Notes under the pieces: generated by a model
Seen by the model: only the letters and a program-made list of their open reading frames with translations
Database searches by the model: none
Told to the model about the DNA's origin: nothing
Source of the DNA: UBA2108 sp002713215
GTDB taxonomy: Bacteria; Bacteroidota; Bacteroidia; Flavobacteriales_G; Salibacteraceae
NCBI GenBank assembly: GCA_937891015.1
Contig: CALAPY010000020.1
Coordinates: forward strand, 1 to 64,000
Reading direction: 5' to 3'
Length of the DNA: 64,000 nt
Shown here: positions 36,024-45,551 of the stretch, piece after piece
Position numbering within the stretch: the first letter of the stretch is position 1
Layout of the letters: each line of letters opens with the position of its first letter
Made by a program: the position numbers and the translations under genes

Positions 36024-37290
36024 CATAGATAAATTATTTCGAAATTCACTTCAGGATCAAGAGTACTCTTTTAACGAGGACGCATGGGGTGAAATGGAAT
36101 CTATGCTCGATGCAAGGTCAAGTAAAACTTCCTGGTATCGTAGAAGTGGAATTGCCGCTTCCCTGTTGCTTCTGATTTCAATTGGAAGCTACTGGTATAT
36201 TCAATCCCCTAATAATATTCCTAACAACATTGAAGAAAAGCAAGTTGCTTCCGTTGACGATGATATAAATGTTCCATTGGAGCAAAATGAAGCCAATAAC
36301 CTGGAGACTAAAGCTGACAAAACAGTCGTAGCTGAAGCTGGTCTTCTTCCTAAATTGACATCGACATCGAGTAAAAAAGCAGTAGATAATGGCTCCAAGG
36401 AAGAGCCCATAGTTAAAAACAGAATTGTGTTTAACCGAATGGCAATTGTATCTAATCTACGTGATATCACCATATCAACTCCAGTCAATTTTATTGTTAA
36501 GGAACCTGCTGAAGAAATTGTTTATCAGGTAGAAGAGCGTGAGCTAATTGCTGAAACAAAGTCGTCCAAAACTGAGACTAACGAATATGACAATTACGAT
36601 TCCGGCGAAGAGTACCTAGAGTTTCCTAATGCTCCTAGTACGGACCCGGTAGATAAAAGCCTAATCGTCAATAAAAGACATAGTTTAGACGTGTCACTGG
36701 CCAATACCTTTAATCATGGGTTTTCCAATAATTCTGGAATTTTTGGTAATAATTTCATAAACAGCATTGGTATTGAATATGCCTATCAACTGAATGACAA
36801 ATTCATAATTGGCTCCGGGGTGTTTTATAAAAGTAAAACAGGCAATGGGCTAAATATTGGTTACAGTCAAGAACAATATGGATTTGGCAGAACAACTACC
36901 AATACAACCATTCAGGTCAACTCGTTGCATTATGCAGAAATTCCATTGTTTATAGATTATCAAGTATTTCAAAAGCATCATTTTATTGGAGGAGCGACAT
37001 TCTCTTACCTAACGGGTGTTCGTAACCGGGTTATGGAAACAAAAACCGAAACTTTACAGGGCACACAAACCAATTTTGAAACTCAATGGGGGCTTAAAGA
37101 TCATTTTAACTCAATGGACCTTGGCATCAGATTGGGTTATGAGTATGAACTTACCAAGAACTTTAAAGTTGGAGCTAGTGCACAATTTGGCTTGCTAGAC
37201 TTTACCAATGATGCTCAATGGGCAAGCACGGATAAAAACAGGCATCAAGAACTTCAGATTTCCCTTAAATATAAATTCTTACGATTTTAA
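36007..37290 (+). CDS. Inner-membrane anti-sigma-like protein fused to an outer-membrane-type beta-barrel domain
   Basis: 427 residues from ATG 36007. The frame is open from 35971, but this ATG has MSKEN typical of the group and a 17-bp overlap with the sigma gene. Residues 1-45 are cytosolic (IDKLFRNSLQDQEYSFNEDAWGEM), followed by one membrane helix at about 48-64 and a Glu/Lys/Asn-rich periplasmic linker at about 65-220. A C-terminal region (about 222-427) has alternating strands and ends YKFLRF, like an 8-stranded outer-membrane barrel. Cassette position suggests an anti-sigma factor. Whether one chain can span both membranes, or the C-terminal part stays periplasmic, is unknown. Confidence 0.7.
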   Translation: MSKENNIDKLFRNSLQDQEYSFNEDAWGEMESMLDARSSKTSWYRRSGIAASLLLLISIGSYWYIQSPNNIPNNIEEKQVASVDDDINVPLEQNEANNLETKADKTVVAEAGLLPKLTSTSSKKAVDNGSKEEPIVKNRIVFNRMAIVSNLRDITISTPVNFIVKEPAEEIVYQVEERELIAETKSSKTETNEYDNYDSGEEYLEFPNAPSTDPVDKSLIVNKRHSLDVSLANTFNHGFSNNSGIFGNNFINSIGIEYAYQLNDKFIIGSGVFYKSKTGNGLNIGYSQEQYGFGRTTTNTTIQVNSLHYAEIPLFIDYQVFQKHHFIGGATFSYLTGVRNRVMETKTETLQGTQTNFETQWGLKDHFNSMDLGIRLGYEYELTKNFKVGASAQFGLLDFTNDAQWASTDKNRHQELQISLKYKFLRF

Positions 37291-38402
37291 TGCGAGGAGT
37301 ATTTTACGTCATATTGTCTCTTGTTGTTCTTTATTCCTGTAAAAAGGTAGAAGAGCCTAATGTAAATTCGGATACTGCCGACTTTTACGTTAAAGGCTTG
37401 AAAAATGGGGCACAATTTCAGCTGTCTGCAGGAGACAATAATTATTACATGTTTACTTCATCCGATCAGAATAATGAAGACGTGTATTATCATTCCGGAC
37501 GATTGGCGGACGCCAATTGTACAGGCGTGTGTGGCGAAGAATTTATTTTTCATTTTAAGGGAAATAAAGTCTCCCCTGCCGGAAACGATGTTTTAGTTGC
37601 CGGAGAAAAAGACTTTACCATGAGTGAGCCTCGATTATTATATGGGGTTACATTCAATTCTAATAAAACCTATACCAGCAGAGCGGTTGAAGTTGATTAC
37701 ACTTGGAACTTTGGAGATGGTAATGTTTCCAACGATCAGAACCCTTATCACCTTTTCGAAGCGGACAAGGAATACTACGATGTGTCTATCCAGGTAAAAA
37801 CCTCTAAAAAAGTCGAAAGCAATTTAGTCAATCGAATCTATACCTCTTCGGGATGTAAAACTTCTTTTGACCTCGTAAAAAATGGTCAATCAAGTCGCCT
37901 GGTAGCAAAACATGAAGGTGGAAGGGTTGCACAGTATTATTGGGAATTTGAGGATGGCAACACCGCATCCGTTGCCGAACTGGATTATGACTATCGATCC
38001 ATCAATGGTTCGGAACGCGTTTGTTTAACCATTACTGATGAGAACGGTTGTGTTTCGCAAAGTTGTCAAAATGTAATTGTCAACGAGGCCTTTGCATTTG
38101 TTGCTGCTAATTTTGATTACGAGATTGAAGAGGTGCTTCCAAAAAATGGATTTGATCAGCTTAACACCGTTAGCGTAGAGTATATTGACGAAAAAGGAGA
38201 AGTCTTCTTTTCATCTGATGCTAACAATAGTCAAACTGTAAAAATTGTTTCGGTAGAGGATTATCCTACACGCAATGAACATGGGTTACCGGTTAAACGC
38301 GTTCATTTTATATTAAACGGAACACTAGTCTCTGCCCAGGGAAACAAAATTGAGCTCACCGAAATGGAAGGTTATATTGGTGTTGCTTATAAAGAAGAGT
38401 AA
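37290..38402 (+). CDS. PKD-domain lipoprotein of the sigma-factor cassette
   Basis: 370 residues. The ATG shares one base with the upstream stop. The signal ends in a lipobox (LVVLYSC, Cys17). At least two PKD-like folds are visible: about 125-195 with YTWNFGDGNVSNDQNPYHLF, and about 200-265 with YYWEFEDGNTASV. Several Cys pairs suggest disulfides. A C-terminal region (about 285-370) is unassigned. There is no T9SS sorting domain. Third gene of the sigma/anti-sigma unit, it may be a surface or periplasmic ligand-binding partner. The 3' end overlaps trpS convergently by 16 bp. Confidence 0.75.
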   Translation: MRGVFYVILSLVVLYSCKKVEEPNVNSDTADFYVKGLKNGAQFQLSAGDNNYYMFTSSDQNNEDVYYHSGRLADANCTGVCGEEFIFHFKGNKVSPAGNDVLVAGEKDFTMSEPRLLYGVTFNSNKTYTSRAVEVDYTWNFGDGNVSNDQNPYHLFEADKEYYDVSIQVKTSKKVESNLVNRIYTSSGCKTSFDLVKNGQSSRLVAKHEGGRVAQYYWEFEDGNTASVAELDYDYRSINGSERVCLTITDENGCVSQSCQNVIVNEAFAFVAANFDYEIEEVLPKNGFDQLNTVSVEYIDEKGEVFFSSDANNSQTVKIVSVEDYPTRNEHGLPVKRVHFILNGTLVSAQGNKIELTEMEGYIGVAYKEE

Positions 38403-39364
38403 CCCAACTTAGGGCGAACCCTATTTAGAACACTTCGTGCTGTTTTTCTGGCTTTTTCGGCTCCAATTTCAAGTACTTTGTCCAATTGTCCTTTGTCGGC
38501 CATAAGCTCATTATACTTAGCCCTTTCATTTTTAAAATTGTCAAGAATGGTTTCAAACAAATCCTTCTTGGCATGACCATATCCATAGCCACCGGCCAAA
38601 TAGTTTTGACGCATTACATCCACCTGTTCTTTGGTTGCAATAAGCTCGTATAGTGCAAAGGCATTACAAGTGTCAGGGTTTTTGGGTTCTTCTAATGGTG
38701 TGCTATCTGTTATTATTGAACCAACTTGTTTCTTTAACTGTTTTTCCGGAAGAAGAATATTAATAATGTTCCCCCTGGATTTACTCATTTTATTGCCATC
38801 AGTTCCCGGAACCAACATGGTATCTTTTTGCACCTTGTCCTGAGGCATCACAAAGGTTTCTCCCATTTGATGATTAAAGGCTCCGGCAACCTTTCTGGTC
38901 ATCTCTAAATGTTGCAATTGATCCTTACCTACAGGTACGTATTCTGCATCATACAATAAAATGTCTGCCGCCATCAACATCGGGTAACCAAACAAACCTG
39001 CATTAACATCCTGAAGCCGGTCCGATTTATCTTTAAAAGAATGGGCTAATTGCAACCGCTGGAAGGGAAAGAAACAACTCAAATACCAGCTAAGCTCCGC
39101 TGTTTCAGGAATGTCACTTTGCCTGTAAAACACCGTTTTTTCCGGATTCAACCCGAAGGATAACCAGGTAGCAGCCACACTATAGGTACTTTCTCTGATC
39201 ATATCGGCATCTTTGATCTGCGTTAAGGAATGCATATCAGCAATAAATAAATAAGAGTCGTTACCTTCTTTATGAGCCATTTCAATGGCTGGCCGAATTG
39301 CCCCCAGTATGTTTCCAAGATGCGGTGTTCCTGTACTTTGTATTCCAGTTAATATTCGCGACAT
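38387..39364 (-). CDS. trpS: Tryptophan-tRNA ligase
   Basis: 325 residues, class I synthetase. The HIGH-like motif is in STGTPHLGNILGAI, and KMSKS is intact in GNKMSKSRGN. The Trp-binding stretch and DSTPLEEPKNP follow. It charges tRNA-Trp. It stands alone with a -7 element 8 nt upstream of the start, and overlaps the convergent PKD lipoprotein gene by 16 bp. Confidence 0.96.
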   Translation of the reverse strand: MSRILTGIQSTGTPHLGNILGAIRPAIEMAHKEGNDSYLFIADMHSLTQIKDADMIRESTYSVAATWLSFGLNPEKTVFYRQSDIPETAELSWYLSCFFPFQRLQLAHSFKDKSDRLQDVNAGLFGYPMLMAADILLYDAEYVPVGKDQLQHLEMTRKVAGAFNHQMGETFVMPQDKVQKDTMLVPGTDGNKMSKSRGNIINILLPEKQLKKQVGSIITDSTPLEEPKNPDTCNAFALYELIATKEQVDVMRQNYLAGGYGYGHAKKDLFETILDNFKNERAKYNELMADKGQLDKVLEIGAEKARKTARSVLNRVRPKLGYSSL

Positions 39365-39372
39365 AATTGAAG

Positions 39373-39380
39373 CAAAAATA
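39373..39380 (-). promoter_or_regulatory. -7 element (TATTTTTG) for trpS
   Basis: An exact match on the minus strand, 8 nt before the ATG at 39364; the leader would be very short. Confidence 0.42.
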
Positions 39381-39404
39381 GCATTCCAATCATTTCAAGT
39401 TATA

Positions 39405-39438
39405 CTTGTTGACGGTTAAAAAGATTATCTTGTTGACG
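39405..39438 (+). repeat. 10-bp direct repeat in the trpS-DinB gap
   Basis: CTTGTTGACG occurs at 39405-39414 and 39429-39438, a 24-bp period. It is upstream of both divergent genes and could be a regulator-binding pair. Confidence 0.4.
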
Positions 39439-39594
39439 ATGAAAAAAGCGAAAAAGAAAAACTTCATTTTTCACTTCTTACACAGCTTGTTTACCCTGCT
39501 CCAACTGTATATGCCTTTATTATTTGGTTTTCCAAATAATCACCGGGAAAGGAATTCAGTTTTTGATAAGTATAAGAATTCACAAAGAAATTAA
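39439..39594 (+). CDS. Possible small basic/hydrophobic protein
   Basis: A 51-residue frame from ATG 39439 (open from TTG 39406). It starts MKKAKKKNFIFHFLHSLF and has a short hydrophobic centre, then a polar tail. I recognise no family. It ends 9 bp before the DinB-like gene. A perfect 9-bp hairpin (39519-39540) lies within it, so the stretch may instead be regulatory DNA or RNA. Confidence 0.22.
   Translation: MKKAKKKNFIFHFLHSLFTLLQLYMPLLFGFPNNHRERNSVFDKYKNSQRN
39519..39540 (+). other. Perfect 9-bp hairpin in the trpS-DinB gap
   Basis: ATTATTTGG and CCAAATAAT pair around a TTTT loop. No T-run follows, so it is not a standard terminator. It lies 64 bp before the DinB-like start. Confidence 0.4.
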
Positions 39595-39603
39595 CCCTAG
39601 ACT

Positions 39604-40113
39604 ATGAGCGTAGAATTTCCAAAAGAAAATGAGTATCTCCAATACTTCCAGCATTATATTTCATTGGTAAACGGAGATCCAATGGAATGCTTAGCCAACA
39701 ATTTGAAACATCATATAGACTGGGTTCGTCAATATCCTCAGGATAAACTCGATTCCGCCTATGCTCCCGGTAAATGGACGGTAAAGGATGTTTTGCAGCA
39801 CATAATAGATACAGAAAGAATTATGTCGTACCGTGCGCTGTGTATCGCAAGAGGAGAAAGTCAACTTTTACCGTCTTACGACGAAAACGAATATGCAAAA
39901 GTTGTTGATACTTCCATTAAATCGCTACACAGCATTATGCTTGAATATCAAACTCAAAGAGAAAGCACCCTGGCTTTATTCAAAACATTTACCCCGAAAG
40001 AATTAACGACAATTGGAAAAACGGACAGCGCCCCATTCAGTCCCCGTGCCATATTATATATCAATGTGGGACATGAGATTCACCACTTCAATGTATTAAG
40101 AGAAAGGTATTAA
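39604..40113 (+). CDS. DinB-family metal-binding protein
   Basis: 169 residues, a four-helix-bundle DinB/YfiT-like protein. WTVKDVLQHIIDTERIMSYRALCIARGE and the C-terminal VGHEIHHFNVLRERY hold the His residues that bind metal. Members include thiol transferases (bacillithiol- or mycothiol-dependent) and proteins without known activity; neighbours do not help here. The stop overlaps the polA stop by 4 bp in convergent orientation. Confidence 0.86.
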   Translation: MSVEFPKENEYLQYFQHYISLVNGDPMECLANNLKHHIDWVRQYPQDKLDSAYAPGKWTVKDVLQHIIDTERIMSYRALCIARGESQLLPSYDENEYAKVVDTSIKSLHSIMLEYQTQRESTLALFKTFTPKELTTIGKTDSAPFSPRAILYINVGHEIHHFNVLRERY

Positions 40114-42941
40114 TGAGCTTCTAACCAGTTTTCACCTATTCCACTATCAACTACCAGTGGAACTTCCAATGTATAGGCATTAGTCATCTCCCTTTCTACA
40201 ATAGGGCGAATTTCTTCCATCTCTTCTTTTGGAACATCAAAGATGAGTTCATCGTGCACCTGAAGTAACATTTTGGTTTTATAGTCAGAGTTACTCAACC
40301 ATTTATGGATATTGATCATTGCAACCTTAATCACATCGGCCGCTGAACCCTGAATAGGTGCATTAATTGCAATTCGTTCGGCTTGAGAACGAACCATGTG
40401 ATTGGCTGAATTAATATCTCTCAATCGAAGTACCCTGCCCATCACCGTTTTACAGTATCCATTTTCCCGGGCAAGCTCAATTGACTCATCCATGTAGTTT
40501 TTAACATTAGCAAATTTGGTAAAGTAGGAATCAATTATTTCCTTGGCTTCGCCCCTGCTGATATTAAGGTTTTGCGCCAGGCCAAAGGCACCCTGTCCAT
40601 AGGCAATTCCAAAATTTACTGCCTTGGCCTTCGATCGCATCTCACGATCAACATCTTCCGGAGACACTCCAAATACCTTAGCAGCCGTAGAAGCATGAAT
40701 GTCCTCGTTGTTCTTAAATGCTTCAATCATTCCCGCATCCTTGCTAAGAGAAGCCAAAATGCGCAACTCTACCTGGCTATAATCCGCCGCTAATAGCAAA
40801 TGATTTGTATCCCTTGCAATGAAAGATTTCCGGATTTCCCGGCCACGTTCTGTCCGCACTGGAATATTTTGAAGGTTCGGCGATTCTGAGCTTAACCTTC
40901 CGGTTGCAGCAATTACCTGGTTATAGGTGGTATGAATTCTTCCATCTTCATGAACGAGCTGTGGAAGGGGATCAACGTAAGTATTCCTAAGTTTAACCAG
41001 CTCCCTAAAATCAAAAATCTTCCCTACTATTTCGTGCTTGCTCTCCAGCTTTTTAAGGGTATCCTCATTGGTTTGGTATTGACCGGTTTTTGTCTTCTTT
41101 GGTTTGTCATCAATTTTTAGATGATCGAAAAGCACCTCTCCAACCTGTCGTGGCGAAGCAATATTAAACTGCATTCCGGCTAGCTTATAGATTTCTTCTT
41201 CTATTTGCAGAACGTCGGCCAATAGCTCATCAGACAGTGTTTTTAGGCTTTCTGCATCCAGCCTAATCCCCTCTTTTTCCATTTGAGCCAATACACCAAG
41301 AAGTGGAGCCTCGACATTCCTGAATAAATCCATAAGATTATTCTCCTTCAGCATGGGCTCAAAAAGACGTTTTAGTCTCAGGGTAATATCAGCATCCTCA
41401 CAGGCATAATCAGAAATTTCTTCTTGGGGGACATCACGCATACTCTTTTGCTTCTTTCCCTTTGGGCCTATAATGGTAGTAATAGAAACCGGTGTATAAT
41501 TCAAAAACACCTCCGACAAGTAATCCATTCCATGTCTTCTTACATCTGGTTCCAGCAGGTAATGGGCCAGCATGGTATCGAAAAATGTTCCCCTTACATT
41601 AACGCCATATTTATGCAATACCAGGATATCGTACTTCAGATTCTGGCCAACCTTTTCTGTTTTATTATCTTCAAAAAGGAACTTAAACTCTTCAACAATT
41701 GCGGTAGCCTCTTCCCTATCTGATGGAACAGGCACATAAAATGCTTCGAATGCACTTACCGCAAAAGACATCCCAACCAGTTCAGCAAGTAAAGGGTCCA
41801 AACCGGTTGTTTCCGTATCGAAGCAAAACGACGGCTGATATTTTAAAATACTTATCAATGATTTCCTTTTTTCAGGTGTATCGGTGAAATGGTATTCATG
41901 GTATGAATTCTCTATGGTCTTAGGCCCGTTATCATCCTCTTTCGGTTCTTCAATTAATTCACTGCCCTGCACACTTTCCGTGGTGGGTGAACCAAATAAG
42001 TCCATTTGTCCACCAGCTGCAGGTGCTGATGTCTTTGGCTGAGCAAACGAAATCGTTTCTCCTAAAACCCGTTCGGCCATTTTTCGAAATTCCAGCTCAG
42101 AAAAAAGCTCTTTAAGTTGTTCCGAATTAGGTTTTTCAATAATTAATTTATCGGGCTCAAAGGCAACGGGTGCATCCAGCAAAATAGTTGCTAATTTCTT
42201 GGACAAAAAGGCCAGGTCTTTATTGGCTTCTACCTTCTCCTTCATTTTACCCTTCAATTCATTGGTGTTTTCGTACAGTCCCTCCATAGACCCGTATTGC
42301 TTCACCAACTTGGAAGCTGTCTTTTCCCCAACCCCTGGAATTCCGGGAATATTGTCTACTGCATCTCCCCACATTCCTAATATGTCAATTACTTGCAAGG
42401 GGTCATCAACACCAAACTTCTCGCATACTTCTTTAGGTCCTAGTATTTCTGGTCCACCGCCACCTCTTGCCGGCTTAAACATCAAAATGTTTTCGGTAAC
42501 TAGTTGCCCAAAATCCTTATCGGGTGTCATCATATATGTAATGAACCCTTCTTTTTCTGCTTTTTTAGCCAGGGTTCCTATTACATCATCCGCCTCATAC
42601 CCGGCTGCTTCAAGAATCGGTATATTAAATCCTTCAATGACCTTTCTAATGTATGGTTCTGATAGTTTAATGTCTTCGGGCGTTGCATCACGATTGGCCT
42701 TGTACTCCTTGTACTCTTGTTTTCGAACGTTTTCCGATTTGTGGTCAAAAACAACAGCAATGTGACTTGGAGATTGCTTTTCGAGTACCTCAATAAGCGT
42801 ATTGGTGAAACCAAAAATTGCCGAAGTATTCAAGCCTTTTGAGTTAATTCTGGGATTTTTTATAAAAGCGTAGTAGGCTCTGAAGATGAGGGCATAAGCA
42901 TCTAGTAAAAAAAGTTTCTTTTCGGATTTCTCTTCAGCCAT
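40110..42941 (-). CDS. polA: DNA polymerase I
   Basis: 943 residues with all three domains. The 5'-3' exonuclease spans about 1-290 (LFLLDAYALIFRAYYAF, then DDVIGTLAKKAE). The 3'-5' proofreading exonuclease spans about 345-540 with motif I intact (CFDTETTGLDP). The polymerase has motif A (DYSQVELRILA), motif B (RSKAKAVNFGIAYG) and motif C (LLQVHDELIF). It fills gaps in repair and removes RNA primers. Length is normal for Bacteroidota. It is a single gene; no TAnnTTTG element is seen just upstream. Confidence 0.96.
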   Translation of the reverse strand: MAEEKSEKKLFLLDAYALIFRAYYAFIKNPRINSKGLNTSAIFGFTNTLIEVLEKQSPSHIAVVFDHKSENVRKQEYKEYKANRDATPEDIKLSEPYIRKVIEGFNIPILEAAGYEADDVIGTLAKKAEKEGFITYMMTPDKDFGQLVTENILMFKPARGGGGPEILGPKEVCEKFGVDDPLQVIDILGMWGDAVDNIPGIPGVGEKTASKLVKQYGSMEGLYENTNELKGKMKEKVEANKDLAFLSKKLATILLDAPVAFEPDKLIIEKPNSEQLKELFSELEFRKMAERVLGETISFAQPKTSAPAAGGQMDLFGSPTTESVQGSELIEEPKEDDNGPKTIENSYHEYHFTDTPEKRKSLISILKYQPSFCFDTETTGLDPLLAELVGMSFAVSAFEAFYVPVPSDREEATAIVEEFKFLFEDNKTEKVGQNLKYDILVLHKYGVNVRGTFFDTMLAHYLLEPDVRRHGMDYLSEVFLNYTPVSITTIIGPKGKKQKSMRDVPQEEISDYACEDADITLRLKRLFEPMLKENNLMDLFRNVEAPLLGVLAQMEKEGIRLDAESLKTLSDELLADVLQIEEEIYKLAGMQFNIASPRQVGEVLFDHLKIDDKPKKTKTGQYQTNEDTLKKLESKHEIVGKIFDFRELVKLRNTYVDPLPQLVHEDGRIHTTYNQVIAATGRLSSESPNLQNIPVRTERGREIRKSFIARDTNHLLLAADYSQVELRILASLSKDAGMIEAFKNNEDIHASTAAKVFGVSPEDVDREMRSKAKAVNFGIAYGQGAFGLAQNLNISRGEAKEIIDSYFTKFANVKNYMDESIELARENGYCKTVMGRVLRLRDINSANHMVRSQAERIAINAPIQGSAADVIKVAMINIHKWLSNSDYKTKMLLQVHDELIFDVPKEEMEEIRPIVEREMTNAYTLEVPLVVDSGIGENWLEAH

Positions 42942-43048
42942 AACAATACTTTTACGAAGTCACCGAAAATACTATTTCGTTCTCAAACTATTAAAAGAAT
43001 CAATTGGATTATTTTGGTTCAGGATGTCCCTATTATTGTTTGTTCAAT

Positions 43049-44881
43049 ATGATGTTACAAGTTCGTGCACCAAAATCTAGTATCAAGCTTTGTCTAGCGG
43101 TAATTGGGCTTTTTTATATCCTCTACTTTATACTATTTCGCTGGACAGATCGGTTACACGACAATTGGATTTCTACAATAGAAAGTGACGGGTTAGGATA
43201 TTACGTTTACCTCCCCTCCTTATTTATATATCAAGATGCTAACCATTCATATCTCTATAGTGACACCATGTTACAGCGGTATGAAAAAAGCCTTTCCGTA
43301 AGTATTGATACACATGACAACGGAAAAAAGTACTCCAAATATTATATAGGTACTTCCATTCTTTTGCTTCCGTTTTTTCTATTGGGATTGCTTTTTGCTT
43401 TTATTACAGGATATCCGGTGGATGGATATAGCCTGCCGTTTCAATTGATGGTTTTTCTTGCGGCCCTTAGCTATATGCTTGCCGGGCTTCTTCTAATTTC
43501 AAAAATTCTAAAAAAATTCCGGCTATCAGAGTTTTCTATCGTTCTAACATTGGTTTGTATCTCCCTTGGAACCAACTTATTCAATTACACCTGGTTTGAA
43601 GCCTCCTTCAGTCACGTTTATTCCTTCTTTTTAGTAAGTGTATTGCTGTTGGTTGCTCAACAATATTTTGAGTTGCCAAGTAGAAAGTTACTTGCAGGGT
43701 TGTTTGCAATTGTAGGGTTTATAATTATTACCCGACCAACCACAGTATTGGCTGTCATTGGAATTGGAATGGTTGCAGGTACCAGGGAGAAACTTATCGC
43801 AGGTTTAGCCTTTCCTATTAAACAATTGAGATCAACTGTAGCACTTCTACTCATACCGATCACCATTATATGCTTTCAACTTTTTACAACGTTTTTACAG
43901 GTAGATACCTGGCAAATTTGGACCTACAAGGAAGAAGGGTTCAATTTTTTAGATCCCCAGTTTTTTAAATTCCTCTTTGGCTATGAAAAGGGGCTTTTTG
44001 TGTATTCGCCTATATTAATCTTTAGTTTATTCGGTGGGATTACCTGGTGGAAAAAGAATAAAAGGGAGCCGCTGGTATTTCTTTTCCTGTTTCTTTTAGT
44101 TAGTTATGTATTATCAAGTTGGTGGTGTTGGTGGTATGGAGCTGGTTTTGGTAGTCGATCATTCGTAGATTATTATTCCATTCTAGCCATTCCAATGGCC
44201 ATCTTTTTCAATGAGCTTAAGCCATTCACTGGTAGGTGGCTCATAGTGCCTATTGCAAGTGCACTGGTATTATTAAGCTTAATTTTTCATTACCAGTATC
44301 GATACAATATAATAGCCTGGGGTGACATGGATGCCGCTAAATTTTGGCAGGTATTTTTAAGAACAGACTCCGTTTTCAGATGGAGTACCAGCGATGAAGT
44401 AATCTATGCTTACGATTTAAGTGATAAAACATCAAACTATTACTTCTGCGATTTTGAAAAAAAATGTAGAGAGGGGTTTGATCGGCAAAAAAACATCGAA
44501 CATCTCAACATTGCCTCGGACAATGGAATTATACGGGAAGTGAGCCGAGACGAATCCTTTGGTGCTCCTTTGCGCATACCTGTAGACTCATCGCTCATAG
44601 GCACAGGTGAGTTGATCGTAAGTTATGATTGTCAAATGAAAATTGCTGAATTGGGGTCCCGAGCATTGGTAGTTTGTACCATCCATAACAATAAGGATGC
44701 CTGGCAAGGAAAGAAAATAATTAAACAAGTTCGTAAAACCCTAACCTGGTATTCGGTACATTTCGAATTTAAAACCCCTCAAATATCTGTGGGTGATACG
44801 GTTGTGGTATATACTTACAATACCTCAGAAAAGCCAGTATGGATCAATGATGTAAAAGTTGGAATCCATTCAGATTCCTAA
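43049..44881 (+). CDS. GT-C-type polytopic membrane protein (possible glycosyltransferase)
   Basis: About 610 residues from the ATG at 43049; the frame is open from TTG 43004. Roughly 11-12 membrane helices fill about 15-450. The first large periplasmic loop contains the acidic STIESDGLGYYVYLP, in the position where GT-C enzymes keep their catalytic Asp/Glu. A soluble C-terminal domain (about 460-610) looks beta-rich. GT-C proteins transfer sugars from lipid-linked donors. No exact family is recognised. It converges on scoB with a 10-bp gap and lies next to a second GT-C-like gene (45538-47139). Confidence 0.6.
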   Translation: MMLQVRAPKSSIKLCLAVIGLFYILYFILFRWTDRLHDNWISTIESDGLGYYVYLPSLFIYQDANHSYLYSDTMLQRYEKSLSVSIDTHDNGKKYSKYYIGTSILLLPFFLLGLLFAFITGYPVDGYSLPFQLMVFLAALSYMLAGLLLISKILKKFRLSEFSIVLTLVCISLGTNLFNYTWFEASFSHVYSFFLVSVLLLVAQQYFELPSRKLLAGLFAIVGFIIITRPTTVLAVIGIGMVAGTREKLIAGLAFPIKQLRSTVALLLIPITIICFQLFTTFLQVDTWQIWTYKEEGFNFLDPQFFKFLFGYEKGLFVYSPILIFSLFGGITWWKKNKREPLVFLFLFLLVSYVLSSWWCWWYGAGFGSRSFVDYYSILAIPMAIFFNELKPFTGRWLIVPIASALVLLSLIFHYQYRYNIIAWGDMDAAKFWQVFLRTDSVFRWSTSDEVIYAYDLSDKTSNYYFCDFEKKCREGFDRQKNIEHLNIASDNGIIREVSRDESFGAPLRIPVDSSLIGTGELIVSYDCQMKIAELGSRALVVCTIHNNKDAWQGKKIIKQVRKTLTWYSVHFEFKTPQISVGDTVVVYTYNTSEKPVWINDVKVGIHSDS

Positions 44882-44891
44882 CGATCAAAAG

Positions 44892-45551
44892 CTAGAATTG
44901 CATTTCTGGAATTTCTCCCTCAACGATCAATTTACCTTCGGTAGCATTTCTAATTTCTTCAACCGAAACTCCTGGGGCTCGTTCCAATAATCTAAATCCA
45001 CCACCTTCAGCAATTTCCAATACAGCCAAATTTGAAACTACTTTTTTTACGCAAGCCACTCCAGTAAGAGGGAGTGAACACTCCTTCAAAAGCTTGGATT
45101 CACCTCTTTTGTTGGCATGCATCATGGCTACAATAATATTATCGGCAGAAGCAACCAAATCCATCGCTCCACCCATTCCTTTTACCATTTTTCCAGGAAT
45201 TTTCCAGTTGGCAATGTCTCCATTTTCAGAGACCTCCATGGCGCCCAGAATAGTGAGTTGTACGTGTTGTCCTCTTATCATTGCGAAGGAGGTCGCCGAA
45301 TCAAATATCACTGCACCCTTTTCTAAGGTTACCGTTTGTTTCCCCGCATTAATTAAATCTGCATCCTCTTCACCTTCGAATGGAAACGGGCCCATTCCCA
45401 GTATTCCATTCTCGGATTGAAATTCAACATCAATTCCTTCTGGAATATAATTTGCCACCAGTGTAGGAATTCCAATTCCTAAGTTTACATACTGTCCATC
45501 CTGAACTTCCCGTGCAATACGTTGCGCTATTTGATCTTTATTGAGGCTCAT
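44892..45551 (-). CDS. scoB: 3-Oxoacid CoA-transferase subunit B
   Basis: 219 residues. The family-specific N-terminus has IAREVQDGQYVNLGIGIPTLVANYIP, then the catalytic Glu segment QSENGILGMGPFP. GGAMDLVASADNIIVAMMH is also typical. With ScoA it moves CoA from succinyl-CoA to acetoacetate or a related acid. Its ATG lies inside the 3' end of the GT-C gene (14-bp overlap), which separates it from scoA. That arrangement is unusual because these subunits are normally adjacent. Confidence 0.92.
   Translation of the reverse strand: MSLNKDQIAQRIAREVQDGQYVNLGIGIPTLVANYIPEGIDVEFQSENGILGMGPFPFEGEEDADLINAGKQTVTLEKGAVIFDSATSFAMIRGQHVQLTILGAMEVSENGDIANWKIPGKMVKGMGGAMDLVASADNIIVAMMHANKRGESKLLKECSLPLTGVACVKKVVSNLAVLEIAEGGGFRLLERAPGVSVEEIRNATEGKLIVEGEIPEMQF

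Noticed and set aside
42199..42765. 188-codon frame on the plus strand
   Set aside because: It is antisense to the conserved 5'-exonuclease domain of polA, has biased low-complexity composition and no recognisable motif; it is a shadow of polA codon usage.
45094..45420. 108-codon frame on the plus strand
   Set aside because: Antisense to scoB, which has full family motifs.
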